From NCBI GenBank assembly GCA_017537345.1, contig JAFYKY010000007.1, forward strand, positions 1 to 46,956: a DNA stretch of 46,956 bases, in the 5' to 3' direction. The notes beneath the pieces were generated by a model. The model was given only the letters and a program-made list of their open reading frames with translations. It did not search any database and was not told the DNA's origin. The DNA comes from Clostridia bacterium (GTDB lineage: Bacteria; Bacillota; Clostridia; Oscillospirales; CAG-382). The position numbers and the translations under genes were made by a program. Positions 14,781 through 22,054 of the stretch are shown here, piece after piece. How positions within the stretch are numbered: the stretch's first letter is position 1; every line of letters begins with the position of its first letter.

Positions 14781-14812
14781 GGGTCCCCGAAAACGCTTGC
14801 ATTTTTGGGGCG
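14781..14812. repeat. GGGTCCCC-hairpin-GGGGCG repeat, copy B
   Basis: GGGTCCCC with stem 14785-14796 / 14799-14810 (one mismatch, one G-U) ending GGGGCG. It is the same architecture as copies A and C but with a different stem sequence. Confidence 0.6.
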
Positions 14813-14879
14813 CGAGATTCCGCTCGTAAAGGTCGTGTTCTGCGTCATTTAGCCATCGCTTTGGTTCCGAGATATTTTA

Positions 14880-14908
14880 TTGACATTTCTGTATACTTCT
14901 GCTATAAT
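14880..14908 (+). promoter_or_regulatory. consensus sigma-A promoter of the marR-ABC operon
   Basis: TTGACA (14880-14885), exactly 17 bp, TATAAT (14903-14908), a perfect match to consensus. This strength is typical of promoters held off by a repressor. Confidence 0.92.
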
Positions 14909-14919
14909 GCACACAAATG

Positions 14920-14933
14920 GTTGCGCGCGCAAC
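14920..14933. promoter_or_regulatory. probable MarR operator
   Basis: Perfect 14-bp palindrome GTTGCGCGCGCAAC about 11 bases after the -10, at the transcription start. Its half-site TTGC matches operators of many Firmicutes MarR repressors. Autorepression of the operon is inferred. Confidence 0.7.
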
Positions 14934-14957
14934 TAATTTTAAAAAAGAGGTGGCTTT

Positions 14958-15413
14958 ATGGCATCCACGATGCGTTATATAAATATAGTAAGCCGTTGCT
15001 GTTCCATGTACCGTTCACAGCGGTTGGAGGGGTCAGAGCTTGGCGCCTGCCATATTCCGTATATACTCACCCTTTGCAGAAATCCCGGTATCACGCAGGA
15101 GACCCTTTGCAAGATGGTGTATATCAACAAAAGCAACGTGACCCGTGCCCTTACCTATCTTGAACAGCACGGGTACGTACGCAGGGAGCAAAGCGAAACG
15201 GACAAAAGAGTTCTGCTTGTTTACCCCACGGAAAAAGCGTTGAGCGAATTACCCCGAATAAGAAGTATTCTTAAAGATTGGAACGAATATATAACCGAGG
15301 ATATTACCGAAGAAGAGCTGTGCGCTTTTATGGCGGTGCTTGAAAAAATAGCCAAAAAAGCCGCATCTTACGGCGAATTATCCGAAACCGCAGGGGAGGG
15401 AGAACGGCTTTGA
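14958..15413 (+). CDS. MarR-family transcriptional regulator
   Basis: The 151-residue winged-helix protein shows the MarR pattern: TQETLCKMVYINKSNVTRALTYLEQHGYVRREQSETDKRVLLVYPTEK, where the recognition helix and the wing with the DKR motif are clear, and helical dimerisation ends. It is the first gene of an operon with two ABC half-exporters, and the next start overlaps its stop. MarR proteins next to exporters usually repress them until a toxic ligand binds; the ligand here is unknown. Confidence 0.93.
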   Translation: MASTMRYINIVSRCCSMYRSQRLEGSELGACHIPYILTLCRNPGITQETLCKMVYINKSNVTRALTYLEQHGYVRREQSETDKRVLLVYPTEKALSELPRIRSILKDWNEYITEDITEEELCAFMAVLEKIAKKAASYGELSETAGEGERL

Positions 15414-17164
15414 AAAAGATACTTGCATACCTTAAGCCTTACGGCGTGTCTATGACGGTTTCCTATACCGTAAAGATACTTGCCACTATGGCGGAGCTGG
15501 CTCTGCCCTATATTCTTAGCTATATTATAGACCGTATTATCCGTCCTCTCGAAGGGCAGACGGATATAAACACAAACGCGGTTATAAACCGCATCGTTTT
15601 TTGGTCGGCGTTTATGATCCTTTGCGCCGCTATCGCCGTTGTGGGCAACATTACCGCAAACAGAATGGCGGCAAAGGTTTCCAAATCCGTGGCAGGGGAA
15701 ATAAGAAGCGATCTTTTCAGGCGCACTATGGCGCTTTCCCCCGCCCAGACCGACAGCTATACCGTAGCTTCTCTGGAAAGCCGTCTTACTACGGATACAT
15801 ATAATATCCACCACTTTATGAACGTGGTACAGCGTATGGGCATACGGGCGCCCATAATGCTTTTCGGCGGTCTTATCATCACCGCCACGCTGGACCCCGT
15901 GCTTACGGGTGTAATGGCGTGCGTGCTTCCCTTTATATTTATTACCGTTTACGGAATTTCCCGCAAGGGACTTCCTATGTTCCGCGAAACCCAAAAGGCG
16001 GTGGACGGAATGGTAAAGGTAGTCCGCGAGGACGCACAGGGAATAAGAGTAATAAAGGCGCTTTCCCGCAAAGAATACGAATCCCGCCGTTATGATACCG
16101 CCAACAAAACCCTTGCGGCAAAAGAGAAAAAGGCAAACATAACTATGGCGGCTTCCAATCCGGTAATGACCTTTTTTATGAATTTGGGTCTTACCGCCGT
16201 GGTGTTTATCGGCGCGTTCCGCGTAAACTCCGACCTTACCGAACCGGGCAAGATAGTTGCGTTTATCCAGTATTTCACCCTCATTTCTATGGCAATGCTG
16301 GCAATTTCCCGCCTTTTCGTCATATTTTCAAAGGCTTCCGCCTCTGCGGGCAGAGTGGCGGAGGTGCTGGATACCCCCTACGACCTGCAGGTATGCTCCG
16401 AAACCGACTATCCCCCCAAAAAAGACGGCAGCTTTATACGCTTTGATAAGGTCTCCTTTGCATACAACAACACCAAAAACGTGCTTCACGATATTTCCTT
16501 CACCCTTGAAAAAGGGCAGTCGCTGGGTATTATCGGCGCGACGGGAAGCGGCAAGACTACAATTCTCGCTTTGCTTATGCGCCTTTATGACGTTACGGAG
16601 GGCGCGGTTTATATAGACGGCAAGGATATCCGCACCATCCCTGCGGACAAGCTGCACACAATGTTCGGCGCCGCTATGCAAAACGATTTTATCTTTGCGG
16701 GAAAAATAAACGAAAACATAAAATTCTTCAGGGATATATCCGATGAAGAAATGCACTCCGCCGCAAAAACCGCTCAGGCAGACGGGTTTATATTGGGCTT
16801 TGAAGAAGGCTATGAACGGGAGCTGACCTCAAAGGGTAACAACCTTTCCGGCGGACAAAGGCAAAGAACCTTTATATCCCGTGCCGTTGCGGGAAACCCT
16901 CAAATTCTTGTGCTGGACGATTCTTCCTCCGCATTGGATTACCGCACAGACTCCGCTTTGCGCAAAGCCTTGAAGACAGACACCGCCGGCAGTACCACCG
17001 TAATAGTGGCGCAACGTGTAAGCTCGGTTATGAGCTGTGATAAGATTATCGTCCTTTCCGAAGGCAGAATAAGCGCTATGGGCACCCACGAATATCTTTT
17101 GGAAAACAGCGAAGAATACCGCGATATAAGCAATTCCCAGATGGGAGGTGCCGTTCTTGACTAA
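15410..17164 (+). CDS. ABC exporter half, degenerate-site subunit
   Basis: The TTG start overlaps the marR stop (TTGA) and follows GGAGGGAG. The product is a six-helix transmembrane domain (about 1-320) plus a nucleotide-binding domain. The Walker A motif GATGSGKT (about 376-384) and the signature LSGGQRQR are intact. The catalytic Glu after Walker B is Asp (LVLDDSSSALD) and the switch His is Gln (VAQRVSS). This is the pattern of the BmrC/LmrC-type partner in heterodimeric drug exporters, where one ATP site is non-hydrolytic. It sits in the cytoplasmic membrane and pairs with the next gene product, which supplies the opposite defects. The substrate is unknown; MarR control suggests a toxic compound. 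Confidence 0.93.
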   Translation: MKKILAYLKPYGVSMTVSYTVKILATMAELALPYILSYIIDRIIRPLEGQTDINTNAVINRIVFWSAFMILCAAIAVVGNITANRMAAKVSKSVAGEIRSDLFRRTMALSPAQTDSYTVASLESRLTTDTYNIHHFMNVVQRMGIRAPIMLFGGLIITATLDPVLTGVMACVLPFIFITVYGISRKGLPMFRETQKAVDGMVKVVREDAQGIRVIKALSRKEYESRRYDTANKTLAAKEKKANITMAASNPVMTFFMNLGLTAVVFIGAFRVNSDLTEPGKIVAFIQYFTLISMAMLAISRLFVIFSKASASAGRVAEVLDTPYDLQVCSETDYPPKKDGSFIRFDKVSFAYNNTKNVLHDISFTLEKGQSLGIIGATGSGKTTILALLMRLYDVTEGAVYIDGKDIRTIPADKLHTMFGAAMQNDFIFAGKINENIKFFRDISDEEMHSAAKTAQADGFILGFEEGYERELTSKGNNLSGGQRQRTFISRAVAGNPQILVLDDSSSALDYRTDSALRKALKTDTAGSTTVIVAQRVSSVMSCDKIIVLSEGRISAMGTHEYLLENSEEYRDISNSQMGGAVLD

Positions 17165-18956
17165 AAAAACATCTTTAAAAGGCAAAAAAGCGGCGCTTTT
17201 GCGTTTGGGAAGCTATCTTTTCCGCCACAAATTATACGTTATAACCGCGTTTGCTTTAATGCTTGCTTCAAACCTCCTTGCCCTTTTGGGTCCCTCCCTT
17301 TCCGCAAAAGCCATAAACGCCATAAACCTGGGAGTGGGCAAGGTGGATATGGATACGGTAACGAAAAACGTTATACTTATGGTTATCGTTTACGCCGCCT
17401 CCGCGCTGATGTCCTTCCTTCTTGCGGCGTTGCTTGTAAAACTGGGACAAAAAATAACCTATACCTTGCGCAAAGAGGTTTTCGACCATTTGCTCACGTT
17501 ACCTGCGGGATATTTCGATACCCACCAGACGGGTGATATAGTAAGCCACATTTCCTACGATATAGATACGGTAAACGCATCTCTTTCCCACGATCTTTTG
17601 CAGATATGCGCTTCCGTTGTTACGGTGGCAGGCTCTTTGGGCTATATGCTTTCAATATCTCCCGTGCTTATCGGCGTTTTTGCGGTGACCGTGCCCATTT
17701 CCATACTGTTCACCCGTTATAAGACCAAGCGGACAAGGCCTCTTTTCAAAAGAAGAAGCGCAAAGCTGGGCGAGCTTAACGGCTATGCGGAGGAAATGCT
17801 TTCCGGTCAGCGCACCATACGCATATACGGCAGGGAAAAGGACGTTTGCAACCGTTTTGATGACCGCAACGCCCAGTCCTGCGATGCGTATTACGAGGCG
17901 GATTACCACGGCGCAATTATCGGCCCCGGCGTCAACTTTATAAACAACCTTTCCGTTTCTCTGGTGACCCTCATAGGCGGCATATTCTTTATGCTTTCCT
18001 TAACGGGAGCCCTGCCTGCAACCAGCATAATGTTTTTGAATTTGGGAGATCTGTCTGCATTCGTCCAGTATTCCCGTAAGTTCGCAGGCCCCATAAACGA
18101 ATTTGCAAACATTTTGGCAGACCTTCAGTCCGCTTTGGCGGCGGCAGACCGTATTTTCGGAATTCTCGATACTTCTCCCGAAGCGGAGGATGACGAAAAC
18201 GCCATCATTCTGGATAACGTAAAGGGCGACGTGGAGATAAAGAACGTAACTTTTGGTTACGATGCGGACAAGGCGGTTATTAAGGATATGTCTGTAAAAG
18301 TCCCTGCGGGAAGCGTAACGGCTATCGTAGGTCCTACGGGGGCGGGCAAGACCACCCTCATCAACCTGCTTATGCGGTTTTACGATGTAAACGAGGGAAG
18401 CATTGCCGTAGACGGCAAGGATATCCGTCTGTACACCCGTGATTCCCTGCGCAAGGCGTATACAATGGTGCTTCAAGAAACCTGGCTTTTCGGCGGTACT
18501 ATCGCAGAAAATATTGCCTACGGCAAAGAGGATGCCACCCGTGAACAGATCGAACACGCCGCCAAGCAGGCGCATATAGATGGGTTTATAAACACCCTGC
18601 CCGATGGATACGATACCGTTATAACCGATAACGGAGTAAGCATATCCAAAGGACAAAAACAGCTCATAACCATCGCCCGCGCTTTCCTTGCGGATGCACC
18701 TATGCTTATTCTTGACGAAGCTACCTCCAACGTAGACTCCCGCACGGAAAAGAATATACAGTCCGCAATGCGCTCTCTTATGGAGGGCAGGACCTGCTTT
18801 GTTATCGCCCACAGACTCTCCACCATAAAGGAAGCGGATAACATTCTGGTTATGCGTGACGGACGTATCACCGAGCAGGGCACTCACGATAGCCTTATGG
18901 AGCAGGGCGGATTTTATGCGTCGCTGTATAATTCCCAATTCGATACGGCAGAATAG
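17157..18956 (+). CDS. ABC exporter half, catalytic subunit
   Basis: The best start is TTG at 17157, eight bases after GGGAGG and overlapping the previous stop; an in-frame GTG at 17148 lies inside that ribosome binding site. The 599-residue product has a six-helix domain and a nucleotide-binding domain. Walker A is GPTGAGKT, Walker B is complete with Glu (LILDEATSNVD) and the switch His is present (IAHRLST). The signature is degenerate (ISKGQKQ instead of LSGGQ). Combined with its partner, this gives one canonical site (this Walker A/B with the partner's LSGGQ) and one dead site. Confidence 0.93.
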   Translation: MTKKTSLKGKKAALLRLGSYLFRHKLYVITAFALMLASNLLALLGPSLSAKAINAINLGVGKVDMDTVTKNVILMVIVYAASALMSFLLAALLVKLGQKITYTLRKEVFDHLLTLPAGYFDTHQTGDIVSHISYDIDTVNASLSHDLLQICASVVTVAGSLGYMLSISPVLIGVFAVTVPISILFTRYKTKRTRPLFKRRSAKLGELNGYAEEMLSGQRTIRIYGREKDVCNRFDDRNAQSCDAYYEADYHGAIIGPGVNFINNLSVSLVTLIGGIFFMLSLTGALPATSIMFLNLGDLSAFVQYSRKFAGPINEFANILADLQSALAAADRIFGILDTSPEAEDDENAIILDNVKGDVEIKNVTFGYDADKAVIKDMSVKVPAGSVTAIVGPTGAGKTTLINLLMRFYDVNEGSIAVDGKDIRLYTRDSLRKAYTMVLQETWLFGGTIAENIAYGKEDATREQIEHAAKQAHIDGFINTLPDGYDTVITDNGVSISKGQKQLITIARAFLADAPMLILDEATSNVDSRTEKNIQSAMRSLMEGRTCFVIAHRLSTIKEADNILVMRDGRITEQGTHDSLMEQGGFYASLYNSQFDTAE

Positions 18957-18968
18957 AATGCTATAAGC

Positions 18969-19004
18969 AAAAAGAGAAGGCTTTTTACAAACCTTCTCTT
19001 TTTT
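18969..19004 (+). terminator. terminator of the marR-ABC operon
   Basis: Twelve-bp stem AAAAAGAGAAGG / CCTTCTCTTTTT with an 11-base loop and T-run. Confidence 0.88.
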
Positions 19005-19019
19005 CGCCTTTTTATTCTG

Positions 19020-19048
19020 TTGATTTGTTAATATTTGGGTGGTATAAT
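19020..19048 (+). promoter_or_regulatory. sigma-A promoter of the serine hydrolase gene
   Basis: TTGATT (19020-19025), 17-bp spacer, TATAAT (19043-19048). Confidence 0.75.
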
Positions 19049-19066
19049 TTTACGTAGGTGATATGT

Positions 19067-20815
19067 ATGGATCTTATTTTTCAAACCAGAGGCTTAAAGC
19101 TTATAAACCGTCTTTTTTCTCCAAACAAAAAGGCGGAAACGGCAATCCCTTTTTACCCTCAAAAGCCTGATTTCCCCGGGGTAAAGCCAATATCCCAACC
19201 CTTTGAACGGGTAACACCGGAGGAGGTGGGGGTAGACAGCGCAAGGGTAAACGAATTTATAAACGAGCTTATATCGGATAAAAGCGTAAATCTCCACGGT
19301 ATAACCTTAATAAGAAAGGGCAAGATCTTTTTTGAAGCGGATTTCGGCTTGTATCGGAGCGAAATCTGGCACGCCGCATATTCGATGAGCAAGACTGTGG
19401 TAAGTATTGCAATATGCTTTATGTTTGAAGAAGGCTCGCTTTCTCCCGATGACCGTATTGCCGATCTTTTGGATATAGGCAATATTGCAAAAATAGGCAA
19501 AGGCGGCATAACCGTAAAAGAACTGCTTACAATGTCCACGGGAATTTCCTTCAACGAGCTGGGCGCGGTTACGGAAAACGATTGGGTAAAAGGTTTTTTT
19601 GAATCTAAAACGAAATTCGAAGCGGGAGAAGGCTTCGAATACAACAGTATGAACAGCTATATCCTTTCCTGCATTATCAAAAAGGTTGCGGGGGTTGGAG
19701 TAAACGAATATCTGGAAGACAAGCTGTGGAATCCGCTGGGAATAGATATGCACCCTTGGGAAACCTGCCCGAAGGGAATAGAAAAAGGAGGCTGGGGGCT
19801 TTATCTCCGCCGTGAAGACACGGCAAAATTAGGCGTTCTTATAATGAACGGCGGTGTCTGGAACGGAAAACGGATAATAAGCGAAAAATATTTGAACTTA
19901 ATGATTCGCCGCCACCGTAAATGCCCCGCGGAATACGGAGGGTTCGATTACGGCTGCCATATCTGGATAGGGCACAGCCGCAAAAGCTTTTTGTTAAACG
20001 GTATGTTCGGTCAAAATGTGTTGGGGTTCAGGGAAAACGGCGTTATTATCGCTTCCAACGGCGGAAACGATGAGGTCTTCCAGCAAAGCCCGTTTTTTAA
20101 AATAGCAGAAAAACATTTCGGCTCTGCAAATTTCAAAGAAAGCCTGCCCCGAAACAAAAAAGCATATAAAACGCTGTGCAAAACCGCAAAAAAACTTTGC
20201 GGGGAAAAAACAAAAAAAGAAAATTCTTTTGCCCGCATAAAAAGAGAACGGTTTTTAAAAGAAATATCGGGCAGGGAATACAACATCCTTTCAAAAAACC
20301 GCGTTTCCGCAAGTCTTTTGCCCGTAACGCTTCGCGCTATCCAAAATAATTACGGCACGGGAATAAACAAAATATCCTTTTTATATGAAAACGGCGCGCT
20401 GTATACGGATTTTGTTTCGGAAGACGGTGTGCGTCGGGTGGTTTCGGGCTTCGAAGAAGGGGAGTACACAAAGCTTGATTTCGGGGGCGAAAAATATATA
20501 GTGGGAAGCTTTGCCCGTTTTGGAAAAAACGAAGACGGCGTGCCCGTTTTAACCCTAAACTGCGCTTTTTGCGAAACCGCTTCGGAAAGGGTAATAAAGT
20601 TTTATTTTTCAGCGCAGGGTAAACTGCGTATCACCTTTACGGAAAGACCGGGGGTGCGTCTTTTTGACAAAGCTTTGGAAATAGTGGGTGCGGTAAGCAA
20701 AAATAAGCTTCTTTCCGCTGCAGGCAAACGGGATCTGGATTATCTCCGCTACCGCATAAAGGCAACCTTTAGTCCCGAATATACAGCCGAACAAAAAAAC
20801 AAGCACTTGGAGTAA
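19067..20815 (+). CDS. beta-lactamase-fold serine hydrolase with C-terminal domain
   Basis: The start is ATG 19067, after AGGTG with a 6-base gap; an in-frame GTG at 19058 lies in the ribosome binding site. The class C beta-lactamase/PBP-like domain (about 45-360) has the nucleophile motif SMSK (Ser106, Lys109) and a YNS motif in FEYNSMNSY. The usual HxG near the end of the fold is replaced by GMFGQ. Residues 360-582 form an extra beta-rich domain of unknown role, linked by a Lys-rich segment. There is no signal peptide, so it is probably cytoplasmic, unusual for a wall enzyme. Activity could be esterase or peptidase; I cannot choose. Confidence 0.85.
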   Translation: MDLIFQTRGLKLINRLFSPNKKAETAIPFYPQKPDFPGVKPISQPFERVTPEEVGVDSARVNEFINELISDKSVNLHGITLIRKGKIFFEADFGLYRSEIWHAAYSMSKTVVSIAICFMFEEGSLSPDDRIADLLDIGNIAKIGKGGITVKELLTMSTGISFNELGAVTENDWVKGFFESKTKFEAGEGFEYNSMNSYILSCIIKKVAGVGVNEYLEDKLWNPLGIDMHPWETCPKGIEKGGWGLYLRREDTAKLGVLIMNGGVWNGKRIISEKYLNLMIRRHRKCPAEYGGFDYGCHIWIGHSRKSFLLNGMFGQNVLGFRENGVIIASNGGNDEVFQQSPFFKIAEKHFGSANFKESLPRNKKAYKTLCKTAKKLCGEKTKKENSFARIKRERFLKEISGREYNILSKNRVSASLLPVTLRAIQNNYGTGINKISFLYENGALYTDFVSEDGVRRVVSGFEEGEYTKLDFGGEKYIVGSFARFGKNEDGVPVLTLNCAFCETASERVIKFYFSAQGKLRITFTERPGVRLFDKALEIVGAVSKNKLLSAAGKRDLDYLRYRIKATFSPEYTAEQKNKHLE

Positions 20816-20828
20816 TTTCCAAGTGCTT
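20801..20828. terminator. bidirectional terminator between convergent genes
   Basis: Eleven-bp perfect stem AAGCACTTGGA / TCCAAGTGCTT. The A-run on its left gives a T7 tail on the minus strand, and a T-rich run follows on the right. It overlaps the stop codon of the serine hydrolase gene. Confidence 0.85.
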
Positions 20829-20833
20829 AAATT

Positions 20834-21097
20834 TTATTTTTTCTTTTTTGCGCTTACTATAAGAAGCACTATTCCCGCTGTTATGGCGCAAACGCCCATA
20901 AAAAAGGCTATTGAAGGCAAGCCGCCAAAGGTGCTTTTTGTAATGAGTATTGCGGTGGGTCCGTCCGCTCCGCCGATAATGCCAACGCTCTGCTGTCTTG
21001 TCAGCAAAGAGGTAATAACACCGCAAAGGGGTATAACAAAGCTTGCAAACGATGTCACCGCACCGAGAATAAGTGTAATAATTCCTGCTTTTTTCAT
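20834..21097 (-). CDS. small membrane protein with OadB-type GGADGPTAI motif
   Basis: The product is 87 residues. A membrane helix (about 5-33) is followed by SVGIIGGADGPTAILIT (37-53), then a second membrane helix (about 61-83) and a KKKK tail. The central segment is the signature of the beta subunit of sodium-pumping decarboxylases (OadB/GcdB), where its Asp is essential for sodium transport; it corresponds to Asp45 here. A full OadB has about 400 residues and nine helices, so this is only the motif in a two-helix setting. AAGGAG, formed by the last codons of the upstream phosphoesterase gene, precedes the ATG, so the two are co-translated. Function unknown; transport as an oligomer is speculation. 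Confidence 0.7.
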   Translation of the reverse strand: MKKAGIITLILGAVTSFASFVIPLCGVITSLLTRQQSVGIIGGADGPTAILITKSTFGGLPSIAFFMGVCAITAGIVLLIVSAKKKK

Positions 21098-21101
21098 ATT
21101 T

Positions 21102-21791
21102 TCACTCCTTTATGAGCATAGGCTTGAAGTTTAAAAAATCCGCAGAAACCAGATGGACCTCTATTCCGTCAATATGCTGAGGCAGGTGTTCTTTTATCGC
21201 CCCGTGCAAATGACCGTACCAGCAACGTCTTATACCGTTTTCCCGCATTATCTCGGTAAGAGATCTTGTGGGGGGATAATGTATAAAACAAACTATTTCC
21301 GCTTGGGGGTTTTCTTCTTTAAGCTTTAGCGCCTCTTTTATTGAAAGATTAAGCCTTCCTGCTTCACGGGCAATGATTTTTTTGTCTTTTTCGCTTGCCC
21401 CGTTTTCTTCCACCCAGCCGCGGGTACCGCAAATAATAAGGTCTTCCGCAAGGTAAGCGTTGTTGTACAGAAACTCTATACTGTCTGCGCCGGAGGCTTC
21501 TTTATATTCTTTCAGTTTTTTTGCGCTTTGCCACCAAAGATCGTGGTTTCCTTTGGAAATTATCTTTTTTCCCGGCAGAGAATGTATAAACGCCAGATCC
21601 TCCACCGCGTTTTCAAACCTTAACCCCCAGGAAATATCTCCCACGATCACCACCGTGTCGGTGTCCTTAACGGTAGTGCGCCAATTTTCTCTTAATTTTT
21701 CGGTGTGATTTTCCCATTTTGCGCCGAAAACGTCCATAGGCTTGTCCGCATCGTGGGAAAGATGCAGGTCTGCTATTACGAATACCGCCAT
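21102..21791 (-). CDS. calcineurin-like metallophosphoesterase, cytoplasmic
   Basis: All five metallophosphoesterase blocks are present in 229 residues: DLH (8-10), GDISW, GNHDLWW, FIHYPP and GHLHG. They bind a two-metal centre. The length and the DISWGL/GNHDLWW style match the COG1768 group of predicted phosphohydrolases. There is no signal peptide. The substrate is unknown. It is the first gene of a two-gene unit with the OadB-motif mini-protein; five bases separate stop and start. Confidence 0.92.
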   Translation of the reverse strand: MAVFVIADLHLSHDADKPMDVFGAKWENHTEKLRENWRTTVKDTDTVVIVGDISWGLRFENAVEDLAFIHSLPGKKIISKGNHDLWWQSAKKLKEYKEASGADSIEFLYNNAYLAEDLIICGTRGWVEENGASEKDKKIIAREAGRLNLSIKEALKLKEENPQAEIVCFIHYPPTRSLTEIMRENGIRRCWYGHLHGAIKEHLPQHIDGIEVHLVSADFLNFKPMLIKE

Positions 21792-21874
21792 AGGATCTTC
21801 ACCGCCTTTAAACTAAATAAAGAATAATTTTTAATGGTTTTGGGCAAACTGTATATGAAACGGAGGGATAATTA

Positions 21875-22054
21875 ATGGAACAAAAACACGTAAACCACGG
21901 TATTGATTGCAACGTTACCGATTGCATTTACCATGCGGAACAGCGCATTTGCACAGCGCCCAAGATAAACGTGGGACCTACCCACGCGGAATGTTCTTCA
22001 CAGACCGCTTGCAACACCTTTAAGTCTGCGGAAGACTGCCATCACTGCAAGTAA
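21875..22054 (+). CDS. DUF1540 small cysteine-rich protein, 59 aa
   Basis: This short gene begins with ATG at 21875, preceded by GGAGGG (21862-21867). The product has eight Cys in the DUF1540 layout: IDCNVTDCIYH, RICTAPKINV, ECSSQTACNTF and DCHHC. Such proteins are common in spore formers and probably bind metal; their role is not established. The gene is convergent with thrC and overlaps its 3' end by 13 bases. Confidence 0.85.
   Translation: MEQKHVNHGIDCNVTDCIYHAEQRICTAPKINVGPTHAECSSQTACNTFKSAEDCHHCK

Larger units (their letters stand above)
14548..14957. other. 410-bp intergenic hairpin cluster
   Basis: No gene is visible here. There are five successive hairpins: 14596-14623 (rubrerythrin terminator), 14638-14665 and 14785-14810 (GGGGTCCCC family), 14697-14725 (terminator with T-run) and 14755-14774 (perfect 8-bp stem, GTTA loop). 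The marR promoter and operator follow. Sequence between the hairpins is not recognised. Confidence 0.7.

Noticed and set aside
14755..14790. Possible tRNA 3' part (a GTTCGAA-like string near 14774)
   Set aside because: No acceptor, D or anticodon arms can be formed; the string belongs to a simple hairpin region.
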